NCBI GenBank assembly: GCA_002803225.1
Contig: NXFV01001315.1
Location: forward strand, 1 to 19,218
Source: Gamarada debralockiae
Lineage: Eukaryota; Ascomycota; Leotiomycetes; Helotiales; Hyphodiscaceae
Direction: 5' to 3'
DNA length: 19,218 nucleotides
The translations under genes were made by a program, and so were the position numbers. The notes beneath the pieces are model-generated. The model saw nothing but the letters and a program-made list of their open reading frames with translations. It did no database searches and was not told the origin of the DNA. Below, piece by piece: positions 9,919 through 18,997 of the stretch; positions within the stretch are counted from its first letter, which is position 1, and every line of letters begins with the position of its first letter.

Positions 9919-12485
9919 AAGTAAAACTAACTATAGTTTTAGTAATACAAAGGTTTATTATTATTTATATACTTCTTAAATTCTTCTTTTCTAGTCTTAT
10001 ATTCCTTAATCTATTACTTTAAGTATACTAGTAGCCCTATTATATTCAACTGACTCTTATAGAACTACTTTAGTAGATAGTAATAACCCTTTAAATTAAA
10101 AGCTTTATATTAACTAAAATCCTATAGCCTATTACTCTCCTAATATATTTAGTAGTATAAGTTCTTCTAGTGTATATATACTTAGCTATCTAAGATTTCT
10201 TTAACTTCTTATTTATTATTATCTTTATATTATATTAGTTCTAATATAGAGTTCCTTTAGCCTAATAGTAAATTACTAGGGTCTTTATATAGTTTCTTAG
10301 TATAGAACGTATTATAGACTTTTATTATAGGTAGTAAGTTAAGCTTATAGCTATATCCTTTCTTGTTTAAGACTATATAAGGGCCTTACTACTAATAGTC
10401 TAGTTTATAGCTTAGCTAGTTTAACTTAAGGTTTTTAGTTAAAACTTATATATTATTATCTATATCTTAATTAACGGCTCTTTAGTGCTTATTAGCTTGT
10501 GTAGCCTACTACTCTTAAGCCTTTAATATACTAGCGTAGGCCTTAGCTTAAATATCCTTTATATACTAAGCTAACTATTAAGCTTCTTACTAATTTAAGC
10601 GTTCCTTAAGTATATAGCCTTTAGACAAGGCCTCTTAGTCAAACAATATTTAAAGCTTATAGCTACGTTCGACTATAAATAAAGATATCCTAGTAAACTT
10701 ATAAGGAAGTATAGTAGCGGCGTAGTCTATTAGGTAAATTAGCTCTAGCTAGTTATCTTAGTAGTAATTAATAAATAGATAAAAGCACTAATTTAGCTAT
10801 TAGTTATAGTTCTTTATTTAGCTATCTATTTAAGGGTAGTCTGCTATTAATAAGAGGAGCTTAGTTCCTAGTAGGCTATTAAGTTCATTTTAAAAGACGC
10901 TAATAAACTAGAGGCCTTAGTCACTAATAATAGTATCTAGTAGCCTAAAGTAGTAAAAGACGTATATATAATATAGCGTAGTAAGGTCCCTTATAAAGCA
11001 GGTCTTATAGCACAAGATACTAATAGGCCGCTTACTAAGGTAGTCAATAAAAACAACTACTATATTTATATTATTCTTCGCTTTAGGGAAGTCCTTAAAA
11101 TCTATTATTATATCTTTCTATAGCTAAAGAGAAACTAAAAAAGAGTATAGCTATCTTAAGGTCTTATCTTAAAAGGCTATAAACACTCGACAGATATAGC
11201 AGTTAACAATGTATTAGTCTACGTCTCGTATAAGGCCTTTCTAGTAGTACCTAGTCTATAGTAGCTTATAGGTCTTTATCTTACTAGAATATATAATTAA
11301 GATTGTACTATAGGCCTTATTAATTAACTTAGTATAGAGGTAGTGACCTTTATAAGAGGCTAGTACTACAAGTATACCGTGGCGAGTAAGTAGTCTGTCC
11401 TGTAAACTCTAAGATTTATCATTATCCTTACAAGCTAATACGCAATAGTCTTTTAGCTTAAGACTAGATTAGTTCGCTACTAAGACATAGTTAATAAGCT
11501 CTAATTGCTTGCAAATTAGCGGAGCAATAGTATTTATATATATCAATTAGAGTTAAATTATCTCTTAGAGCTTCTTAAAGAGTATATCTAGCTAGAGTAG
11601 TACTTACTCCTAGTTTAGCTTCTTAAGCTCCTCCTAAAGGGTAATATCTTATTCCCAATATATTAATAAGTCTATACAATTAAGTTTACTTAGCTTATAC
11701 TTAATTCAAAAGTTATACTTAAAAAGGATCTTAGCCTAGCGCGCTTATTACACTATAAGCGACTTTGTAGTTATAAAGTACTCTAATGCCTTATAGTTAG
11801 TTACTACTAAGACAAGGTCCTTACTTCCTTTAAGCTCTACTCTCTAATACTTAAATACCTTAATAATAGCTAGTAGCTCTTTATTATAGATTATATAGTT
11901 ATACTTAGTAGGGTTTATTGTCTTTAAGAAGTAGCCTACTAGGTACTATTTGCTATCTAAGCCTAGCTATAAGAATACTACAACGATAATAGTATCGGAC
12001 GAGTCAGTCTTAAGTATATACTGCCTATTAGCGTTATAGTAGGTAAGAAGAGGTATAGAAAGCAACTGTTACTTAAGAGTATTAAAAGCTAGTATATAGT
12101 AGTTATTAAAGTCAAAGGGGTTCTCTCTTTAGATAAGCTAAATAAGAGGTCTAGCGATTATTCTATAGTCCTATATAAAGCGCTAATAGAAATTACAAAA
12201 GCCTAAGTACAACTAAACGCCTTATATAGTCTTTAGTAGTACCTAATCCTTAATAACTTCGATCTTAGTAGGGTCTACTAAGATACTATTAGTACTAATA
12301 ATAAAGCCTAGGTACTTTGTACAAGTTATACTAAACTTATACTTCTTAATATTAGCTTAAATATCAGCTTTCTAGAGACGCTCTAGGACTTTCTTAACCT
12401 ACATTTCATATATTAGGGGGTTCTCGGAGTAGATTAGGATATTATTTAGGTATACTATACAGAAGACATCTAAGTAGTCGAATAG
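9919..12485 (-). pseudogene. pol: Element C pol remnant: chromodomain, integrase, RNase H, end of RT
   Basis: Read on the minus strand: the RT tail starts at 12485, with the active-site motif at 12441-12452 reading YLNN followed by ILIYSENP, so both catalytic Asp residues are now Asn. RNase H is at about 11760-12060 (ILKTDSSDT-like, with NKELLAIIKVFKY downstream). The integrase zinc region is at about 11190-11400, with the second Cys pair still partly readable (CYIC), and the core at about 10750-11110 (first Asp in IIIDFKDFPK, then FIDYLSK). The chromodomain is at about 10100-10215 (EVKEI start, then YYQIYQES). Stops are TAG/TAA at former Gln or Trp codons. The N-terminal two-thirds are not in the window. 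Confidence 0.83.
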
Positions 12486-12888
12486 TATAACAAGAGCCTA
12501 GCCCCTAAAAGTATACAGGCGATTTCACAGGCGATTGTACAGGCGATTATATAGGCGATTTTATATAGTAACTATTACTTGAGCTAGGCTTAATATATTT
12601 GCACAGTTAAGAACAGTCAGCGATTAGTTAGTAGTTAGTTAGTAAACAGTCAGTTGCAAAGTCAGTAATAGTATAACTAATATATAAAGTTAGGAGTCTA
12701 GAGTAAAGGATAAGTAAGGCCTATTAACCTTACTTTGGGAAGGCAAGCTTAAGTTTATATAATACAAGTATACTAGTACTATAGAACCTCTTTTCAATAC
12801 AATTACTATTATCTCCCTTCCCCTATTACTACTTCTCTAATATATAGTAATCCCTCCTACTGCCCTCCAGCTACTAGTAGCTATTATA
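12486..12888 (+). repeat. Element B1 5' LTR
   Basis: This 403-bp LTR begins TATAACAAGAGCC (RIP-altered TG start) and ends CTACTAGTAGCTATTATA. It aligns along its whole length, inverted, to 12913-13303; the only length difference is one 12-bp repeat unit. It contains a TATATAAAG motif near 12680-12690 and a GTTAGT-rich tract at about 12620-12650. B1 and B2 LTRs also differ by a few non-RIP substitutions (for example near 12690), so they come from separate copies. Confidence 0.9.
12515..12562 (+). repeat. Four 12-bp tandem repeats in B1 LTR
   Basis: Four consecutive units of the form ACAGGCGATTNN follow each other without spacers; the last has a C-to-T change. The B2 3' LTR has three units at the matching place. 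The repeats sit near the LTR's upstream end, where enhancer-like motifs are often found; that role is a guess. Confidence 0.9.
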
Positions 12889-12912
12889 ACTCTCAAGCTT
12901 CTACTCACAGGG
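12889..12912 (+). other. B1 leader / primer-binding region remnant
   Basis: The 24 bases beginning ACTCTCAAGCTTCTAC match the B2 leader by transitions only. No TGG-type tRNA site is present. The segment ends CAGGG directly before the B2 LTR, so CAGGG is the predicted B2 target duplication, to be looked for beyond the window. Confidence 0.7.
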
Positions 12913-13303
12913 TGTAACAGCTACTAGTAGCTAGAGGGCAACAGGAGAGATTACAGTATATTAGAGAAGTAGCAACAGGGAAAGGGAGGCAATAGTGATT
13001 ATATTGGAAAGAGGTTCTATAGTACTAGTATACTTGTGTAATATAAACTTAAGCTTACCTTCCTAAAGTAGGGTCAATAGGCCTTACTTATCCTTTACTC
13101 CTAGCTCTTGTCTTTATATACTAGCTATACTACTACTAACTCTGCAACTAACTATATACTAACTAACTACTAACTAATTACTAACTATCCCTAACTATAT
13201 AGATATATTAAGTCTAGCTTAAGTAATAGTTGCTATGTGAAATTGCCTAGGAAATCGCCTGTGAAATCGCTTGTATACCTTTAGGGGCTAGGCTCTTATT
13301 ACA
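12913..13303 (-). repeat. Element B2 3' LTR
   Basis: This 391-bp LTR reads, on the plus strand, from TGTAACAGCTACTAG to GGCTCTTATTACA; on the minus strand it starts TGTAATAAGAGCC next to the purine tract. It is better preserved than the 5' copy: it keeps CAACAGGG, GGCAATAGTGATT and ATTGGAAAG where the 5' copy has TA in place of CA or TG. It pairs as an inverted repeat with the B1 LTR. Confidence 0.92.
13239..13274 (-). repeat. Three 12-bp tandem repeats in B2 3' LTR
   Basis: Three units read on the plus strand as GAAATYGCCTRK or GAAATCGCYTGT are the counterpart of the four units in B1. The missing unit accounts exactly for the 12-bp length difference between the LTRs. Confidence 0.88.
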
Positions 13304-13317
13304 ACTATCCCCCTTCT
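13304..13317 (-). other. Element B2 polypurine tract
   Basis: On the minus strand this reads AGAAGGGGGATAGT, directly before the LTR start TGTAAT. It is a purine run with two T, positioned as the plus-strand primer, and it sets the strand of B2. Confidence 0.8.
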
Positions 13318-13489
13318 AAGGCTACTCGTCCACGAGGAGCTAAGCTTGCATTAAACTAATAGTCTTAGCTATCCTCATTAAAACCTAATAAGAAAAAGAG
13401 TAATAGCTAATATTATAGTGTAATAGTCTTGGCCATTATGTGATTTAAGCGAGGTTCTTACAATTGTAAGACTTACATTATGCCTTAGG
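13318..13489 (-). other. B2 3' untranslated region
   Basis: This non-coding stretch lies between the pol end and the purine tract. It holds a short hairpin (CTCGT-CC-ACGAG at 13325-13336), a segment resembling the start of the element A LTR (13419-13476, listed separately), and a near-palindrome ATGCCTTAGGCAT at about 13482-13494. No gene is seen. Confidence 0.6.
13419..13476 (+). repeat. 58-bp fragment similar to the start of the element A LTR
   Basis: These 58 bases align without gaps to 3243-3300, the first 58 bases of the element A LTR, sharing GGCCAT, GATTTAAGCGAGGTTCTTACAATT and AAGAC with mostly transition differences. Similarity stops abruptly at 13476. It includes a perfect palindrome CTTACAATTGTAAG (13457-13470). 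ATTAT occurs close by on both sides (13412-13416 and 13477-13481). It may be a remnant of a related LTR or a segment shared between the families. Confidence 0.75.
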
Positions 13490-14040
13490 CATCAACTTCT
13501 TTAGAAAATCCCTAGTGCCTTAGACCCTTAGGCAATAATTCAAGTTTGACCTTAGCGTTATTAAGTCTCCTTGGCTTTCCTAGTCTATTTGTACCTTTGT
13601 ATCGCCCCTTGCGCATTTCTTATACTATCTTTAGGCACCTAGAGATTATACTTAGTCGGCTATCCTTCCCACTTTACTAAGTAGTAAGTCTATCCCTTGA
13701 TAATAGCCTAGTCTTTCACTTCCTTGATCTCCTATTCTTTATCGTCCTCTAGTTTTAGTAAAGGCATAAGGGGTTGACTGTCCCTAGGCTTATATTTATC
13801 GATAGATTGAATAGGGAATACGTTATACAATCGGTTGTATTTTTTAGGAAGGGCCAGTCGGTAGGCCTGTACACTAACGCGTTCTAGAATTTATAAGGGT
13901 CTAATCCACTTAAGTTATAGCTTCTTATCCTTAAGCCTTAAGTTCCTTATAGACAGCTTAACTAGGTCTCCTTACTTAAAGAGCTTAAGTTAATATCGTT
14001 GATTATAGTACTTGGCTTATCGCTCTTAGCTTTAAAGTAG

Positions 14041-14241
14041 CTAGTCTGTAAGGTTCTTCTGTAGGTCTATAAGGCATATAATTCGGTCGTATGCCACTAG
14101 TGCCTTCCCCTTGCTAGTGCTGTCCTTAGTACTAGTAATATCGACTCGTAGTTCTAAATTATAGCTATACAAGGCTTTAAAAGAGGTTATACTAGTACTT
14201 AAGCTTCGACTATTATTATAGGCGAATTCGGCGCTAAGCAA
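14041..14241 (-). pseudogene. Surviving open fragment of B2 integrase C-terminal region
   Basis: This 66-codon stretch has an ATG start that is internal to pol, not a real start. FAYNNSRSLSTSITSFKALY matches the conserved integrase stretch after the catalytic Glu in Ty3/Gypsy elements, where an AYNNS motif precedes a conserved LYG; here the Gly reads Ser. It is in the same frame as the domains on both sides and ends at a RIP-type stop. It is a shard of pol, not an independent gene. Confidence 0.9.
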
Positions 14242-15059
14242 GAGCTTTGCCTAGTTTATCTACTTAAGGCTAGTATAAGCTTGAAGGTAGTTCTTAAGTA
14301 TACAGTTAAGGATTTTAGTCTGCCCGTTAGTTTGTAGATAAAAGGCAATACTAAGCCTTTACTTAATTAAGGAGTAAGTATAGACCTTAGCCTAGAACTT
14401 AAAAGTAATCCTAGTATCTTTATTAAATACTATTCTTTAAAGGGAACTATACTTAAGTTCAATATTCTTATAAAATAAGGCTGTAAATTCAAGCGTAGCT
14501 AAAGTAATAGTTATTAAGATAAATTTGGCTATCTTAGTATAGTGATCTATTATAACTAAGATAGCATTATACTTTATAGTCCCTATATATAATCTAAGGA
14601 GTTAAGTAATAAAGTCAAATAAGATCTCCTGCTAAGGGTACTATAGTATAGGCAAAGGCTCAAGTTTGCTATATAACTTATACTTAGGGATTATAATATT
14701 CTAATAGGTCGAGTAAGTAATTATATACTCTTTGATATTAGTCGCTAACCCTAGCTAGTAGAACTTATACTATAGTAGTTCTTTAGTCTTATCGACGCCC
14801 TAATGCCCTATAAGCTAGTCATTATAGTATAAGTATAGAAGCTCTTAAATTAGTGCCTTCTATTAAAGGACAATAGCCCTTCCCTTATAGCAAAGTAAAC
14901 CCTATTAATTTAGGGTATAGCCTTCTTGGCTAGCGCCTTCTTAGTATGCGTCCTTTTAGTATATATCCTTTTAGTATAACTTCAGCTCCTTCTTAAGCCT
15001 ACTACATAAGGGATTAGTTCCTTGGGACTTCAAAATCAAGTCTATTAGACTAGGTACTA

Positions 15060-15660
15060 TCTTTTTACTTAAGGGGTCCTTATACTAAGTCGTATTCTTG
15101 GCTTCCTTCCTAGTAACTACCTGCAATTATACAAGCTCGATAAGATAGCTAGTCTTACTATCCTTTGTCCTAGGTAACGCACAAAGTACTTAAATAGTTT
15201 AAGTAGGGGTCTATAGACTAATAGCATCCCTTTTTAAGTCCTACTAGCCTTTAGGCTTTATACCCAAAGGACTTAAAGTATTAATCTTCTAAGTTGCCTT
15301 CGCTATATTATATAGCTTTGCCTCTAGTAGATCAAAATAAGATTTAGACCCAGCTACAGTAATATTAAGCTTAAGTCTAGCTATATTATATAGCTAAAAA
15401 TTAGGTATTGCCTTTGCTATCTTATATAGCTAGCACTTAGCTATATCGCATAGTACTTTTGAATTAGGTCTAGCTGCCTCTAGTAGACTAGAATTAGCCT
15501 TTGCAAGTTTATCCTCTAGTAAGTTTATTTATACTAGACAAGGTATTTATTAAGCCTAGCTTAAATAATTAAGTCCAACTGTCTCTAGCAAATTAGTATT
15601 AGTCCTTGTAAGTCTACGCTCTAGTAGGTCCTTCTATATTAGACTAGCGATTTCCCCTGC
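15060..15660 (-). other. Repeat-bearing linker between RNase H and integrase in B2
   Basis: About 200 codons lie in the pol frame between the RNase H exit (PDFTC at 15664-15680) and the integrase zinc region. They contain diverged repeats: 15477-15521 encodes a unit LLEDKLAKANSSLLEAA and 15582-15627 a similar unit of the form LLE-x-x-L-x-R-x-N-x-N-LLE. Further LLEA and NIAKA echoes lie at 15300-15440. The Leu/Glu/Ala/Lys-rich spacing suggests helical or coiled-coil structure. I recognise no enzyme domain. This is longer than the usual short tether at this place in chromoviruses. Confidence 0.55.
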
Positions 15661-17699
15661 CCGGCAGGTGAAATCAGGCTGTTATAATAGCCTATTAATA
15701 GGATTTAAAGACCCCGGTTAGTATTATATAATAAAGTCATAAGAAGTTAAGTAGATTAGCTATCTAGCTTGTTTACTATTAATTCGAGGTTATTTTATAA
15801 ACCCTTGTAAGTTTATATAATTTAACTATACTTTAATAGTATAACTAGTCTTATCTAAGTACTAACGCTAGTACTTAAAACACTTAATAATTACTATTAA
15901 TTCCTTATTAGAAGTAAAGTAATTAAGCTTAGCTCCCTTAAACTACTTAGAAAAGAATACAATTAAATACTATTTACTAGTATTAGTCTATAACTAGGAT
16001 AAGATACCTCCTAAGGCTATATTCGAAGCATTAGCCTCTAGGTAAATAAGTAGGTCAAAGTTATAATATCAAAGTAAAGGCACTATTTAAAAGGCGCCTA
16101 GTAGATTAAGGAAGGCCTATTACTAAGGGCTGCCCTAGGCCTTACTAAAATCGCTGATTTTCTGTCTATTAATACTATCCTTTAGTAGTAACGTAAGTAG
16201 GCAAGCAATAGCTAAGTAGCCTTAGATAAAGTATCTATAGAAGTTACAGAAACCCAATAAGACTTAGAGGTCTTAGTAGCTTCTTAAAGAGTAACTCTCC
16301 TATTCCTTAATAATACATACGCGCTTAAGGTCTATATATATACCTTATACTCCTATAATAAAGCCTAAAAATTTAATTTCCTTCTAGTAGAATTAGTATT
16401 TCAAAGGCTTAGCGTATAACTTAGTTGCTTATAAGCGCTTATATACCTATTAAAGGTACTTATTATATTTATCCTTTATTTTCAAGAAGATCAGTATATT
16501 ATCTAAGTAAATAATACAAAAATCATTAACTAGTCCCTAAAGAGCCTTATTAATATAGGCTTAAAAGATAGCCAGAGTATTAATAAGGCCTATAGGTACT
16601 ACTAGGAATTCGTAGTATTTATAACAGGTCCAAAAAGCTATTTTCTACTTGTCTCTTGCTTTAATTTAAAAGTAGTAATATATATTCTTTAGGTCGATTT
16701 TACTAAAGTATTAGGCTCTTATAACTTAGTCTATAATTTTAGTAATTAAGGGTAAAGAGTACTAGTTCTTAACTATAATAGCATTTAGGCCTCTATAGTT
16801 AATATATAGCCTAAGGCTATTATCTTTCTTTAAAGCGAATAATATAAGAGTACCTACTAGGCTCTTTAATTCGTATATAAAGCCTTTAGCTAAGTTCTCT
16901 TCTAGGAATTCCTTTAGAGTAGTTAGCTCTCGTAGTAATAGGGGGTAAATAGGTCTGTATAGAGGCTCCTTTCTAGGCTATAATTTAATAGCTAGGTCGA
17001 TATCACGATAGGGTACTAGCTTTTTGGCATTTGAGTCAAAAAAGATATCTAGATAGCTTTTTAAATAAGTAAGGAGCTAACTAGCCTAGTAAGTAAATTT
17101 AAATTAAAGTAGTTAATTTACTTTAATAAGGGCGTATATCTTAGCTCCTTTTGTATGCCTTTAGAAACGTTAGTAGAAGTCAATTTAAATATTAGTCTGT
17201 TTGACCTTATACTACTATTAGTAGTACTTGTAGTCTATTAGGATTTTGAGCTTAGTTAGAGCAGGTATACCTAGTAGAATTTAAGAGTCTCCTAGATCTC
17301 AATTAATAGCTAGGTATAGCTATAAATTAGTCTTACGGGTCCTATAAGTATCTATAAGCTCTAGTTGTATATTATATACTCTATAAGTTAAAAGGTTTTA
17401 TTAATTTATAGCCTATAAAATAGGGAGGTTAATATTCTAATAAGACTTTAGGCTTAACTAGTGAACTAGCTTAATATCGACTAAGTCGACTTTTATATAT
17501 ATATTGATTTTAATAAGTATAAGTATAGCGTGTAATAATAGTAATACTACTCTATTAGTAGTAAAAGCTTTAATAACTTTAATAGGCTTAATTAGTTCTA
17601 TAGTAGGGTCTTAGTAAAATTACACTAGTTTAATAAGTTGTATAAGTCATAAGAATCGCTTGGAGTTGTAGGTTCTTTAGAGCCTAATTAGCTAGGGCT

Positions 17700-18930
17700 A
17701 GGTGATCTACTAGGCCGGCTACTAGTCTCTAACTATTGCTATTAGGTTGACTGAATCCTTGCTTCCTAATGTTATTCTCTTTGTTCCTTCCGCTTAGGGC
17801 AACTAGTAGTATAGTAACCTAGCTTCTAGCAATAATAATAGGCATTATTAGATTATTTTTTCTTAGGCTTCTTAGTATAATATAATTTGTCCTTCTAATA
17901 GCTAATATAGTAGTAGTCCTTGTAATTCTTTCGGGAGTTAGTCTAAGGGTACTTTAAGCTAGAGCTAGCTATAGTGTAGTCCTTATAGCCTCTAGCGTTC
18001 TTTTTCTAATCCCGATAAACTTAAGTACTCTTCCTTCCTTTAGTATTATATAGTCCTTCTTATATATATTAGGCTATAGCTATATACTAAGCTCTAGTCT
18101 TAAATATAGCTATATTAGCTATTTTAAACTATTACTTTAGTTTATTAATAAGCTTTAAGTAAAAGGCTATAGCTAAAGCTACTTTATCTTTCTAAGGCAA
18201 GTCTCTTTTAATAGCTAATAAGTAAGTATTAAATTATACTAATAACTTATTAAGTAGTTACTTAGCTAAGTTAAGCTACTTATATAGAGTAGTAATAGCG
18301 TTTTAATTATTTTAAATATTATTATAAGTCTAATTAAGGAATATTAACTATTTCTTAATACCTTCCTTTTAGTTACTATAAGTATACTATAGGAACTTTA
18401 AATTAATATTTAGATAATTTAAAGTCTTAAAAATCTTTTAGCCTTTAGTTTAATAAGTTTTAAGGTCTCCTTTAAAGACCCTTTTAATATCTTTCTTTTA
18501 GTCTTTTTATTCTTAAAGACTAAAGCTAACCTTTAGAGTATAGCTAAACTTAACTTTAATTCCTTAAGAAAAGTATTATTACTTATACTAATAAGAAATA
18601 ATAATATTAGAGTTAAAAGGACTAGGGCTTTACTTAATCGATAGCTAAATTAAGCTAGTCTAAAGGCTAAATCGATATTTTAACTAAGATATAAGGGGCC
18701 TAATAGCCTAGCTAATAAGGTCTTTAATAGCGTTACTAATATACTTTTAATTTTCAAGGTTTTTAAAGCGCTCTTTAAGTTAGGCTATATTTTTAAGGGC
18801 TTTGACCTTAGTATTAAGCTCTTAAAGCTCTTGTATTATAAGAACCTTATCTTTAGCTTAAAGTCTAATTAGGTTAATAGTAGTATTAACTTCTAGATTA
18901 GTTCCTAGAGTTAAAACGAAGGTAATAGTA
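17700..18930 (-). pseudogene. gag: Element B2 gag remnant with coiled coil and CCHC knuckle
   Basis: This is the capsid/nucleocapsid polyprotein on the minus strand, with codon starts 2 modulo 3. Near the N-terminus (about 18690-18860) a Leu/Lys/Glu-rich stretch (ELNTKVKALKNIA, LKERFKNLEN) looks like a coiled coil. The capsid region follows (about 18050-18600), and a Lys-rich tail precedes a CCHC knuckle at about 17797-17851 that still reads AYYYC and TTSCP: two Cys survive, one Cys and the His now read Tyr, and a stop follows the second Cys. The start codon was not fixed. Pol lies in the -1 frame relative to gag, as in element A. It is non-functional. Confidence 0.75.
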
Positions 18931-18997
18931 TTAGTACTACTAAGAGCTACTTGTTCTAGTATAGTGCAATCGGCCCTATAGGTAGAAGCTTAAGAAT
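18931..18997 (-). other. B2 5' leader and candidate primer-binding region
   Basis: This short leader lies between the 5' LTR and gag. Read on the minus strand it starts ATTCTTAAGCTTCTAC and continues CTATAGGGCC, matching the B1 leader by transitions. No TGG-type tRNA site is seen. AAGCTTAAG in the LTR (about 12735-12743 in B1) can pair with CTTAAGCTT here, a weaker case for self-priming than in element A because the shared core is palindromic. Confidence 0.5.

Larger units (their letters stand above)
9656..12485 (-). mobile_element. Element C: 3' part of a chromovirus, interrupted by element B1
   Basis: This is a minus-strand Ty3/Gypsy chromovirus, unlike A in its LTR. From its 3' end inward it has an LTR, a purine tract, chromodomain, integrase, RNase H and the C-terminal part of RT. 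The sequence stops abruptly at 12485, a few codons before the RT active site when read in the element's direction, where an LTR of family B begins. The rest of RT, protease, gag and the 5' LTR are absent here and are expected beyond the B insertions, outside the window. It is less RIP-altered than A, keeping more G and C, but has no long open frame. Confidence 0.82.
12486..12912 (+). mobile_element. Element B1: 5' LTR plus 24-bp leader, interrupted by B2
   Basis: This is a plus-strand copy of family B, of which only the 5' LTR (12486-12888) and the first 24 bases of the internal region (12889-12912) are present. The 24 bases match, by transitions only, the leader next to the 5' LTR of B2 (18974-18997 read in reverse). 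So this is not a solo LTR but the front end of an element. The simplest reading is that B2 inserted into B1's leader and the rest of B1 lies past the window end. No duplication of the bases AATAG before it is seen after it, which fits an interrupted element rather than a solo LTR. Confidence 0.8.
13490..17640 (-). pseudogene. pol: Element B2 pol remnant: protease region, RT, RNase H, linker, integrase, chromodomain
   Basis: One minus-strand frame (codon starts divisible by 3) covers it. The protease region is about 17050-17600, but its catalytic Asp site is not clearly seen. RT is about 16340-17000, with the active site at 16498-16509 reading YLDN (second Asp lost) then ILIF. RNase H is about 15690-16080, with LEANASN in place of a catalytic Asp context and a typical PGSLNP exit. 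A long linker occupies about 15060-15660. The integrase zinc region is about 14690-14840 (YNDQLIGHQGVDKTKELL, the first His now Tyr) and the core about 14250-14680 (ILVIIDHYTKIAKF; QTNGQTKILN, where the catalytic Glu reads Lys). The chromodomain is about 13640-13770 (YYLVKWEG). Stops are TAG/TAA of RIP type. Confidence 0.88.

Noticed and set aside
12515..12562. Short regular repeats as a CRISPR-like array
   Set aside because: The 12-bp units are directly tandem with no spacers and lie inside an LTR. The context is a eukaryotic retrotransposon.
12486..12888. B1 LTR as a solo LTR
   Set aside because: It lacks flanking duplications (AATAG before, ACTCT after), and the following 24 bp match the B leader, so it is the front of an interrupted element.
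13325..13336. Hairpin CTCGT-CC-ACGAG as a transcription terminator
   Set aside because: It has a five-base stem with a two-base loop, in a eukaryotic element where hairpin terminators of this kind are not expected. Noted only as a small palindrome.
14041..14241. The only long open frame, taken as a small independent gene
   Set aside because: It lies in frame with integrase sequence on both sides, its ATG is an internal codon, and its stop is of the RIP type. It is a shard of pol.
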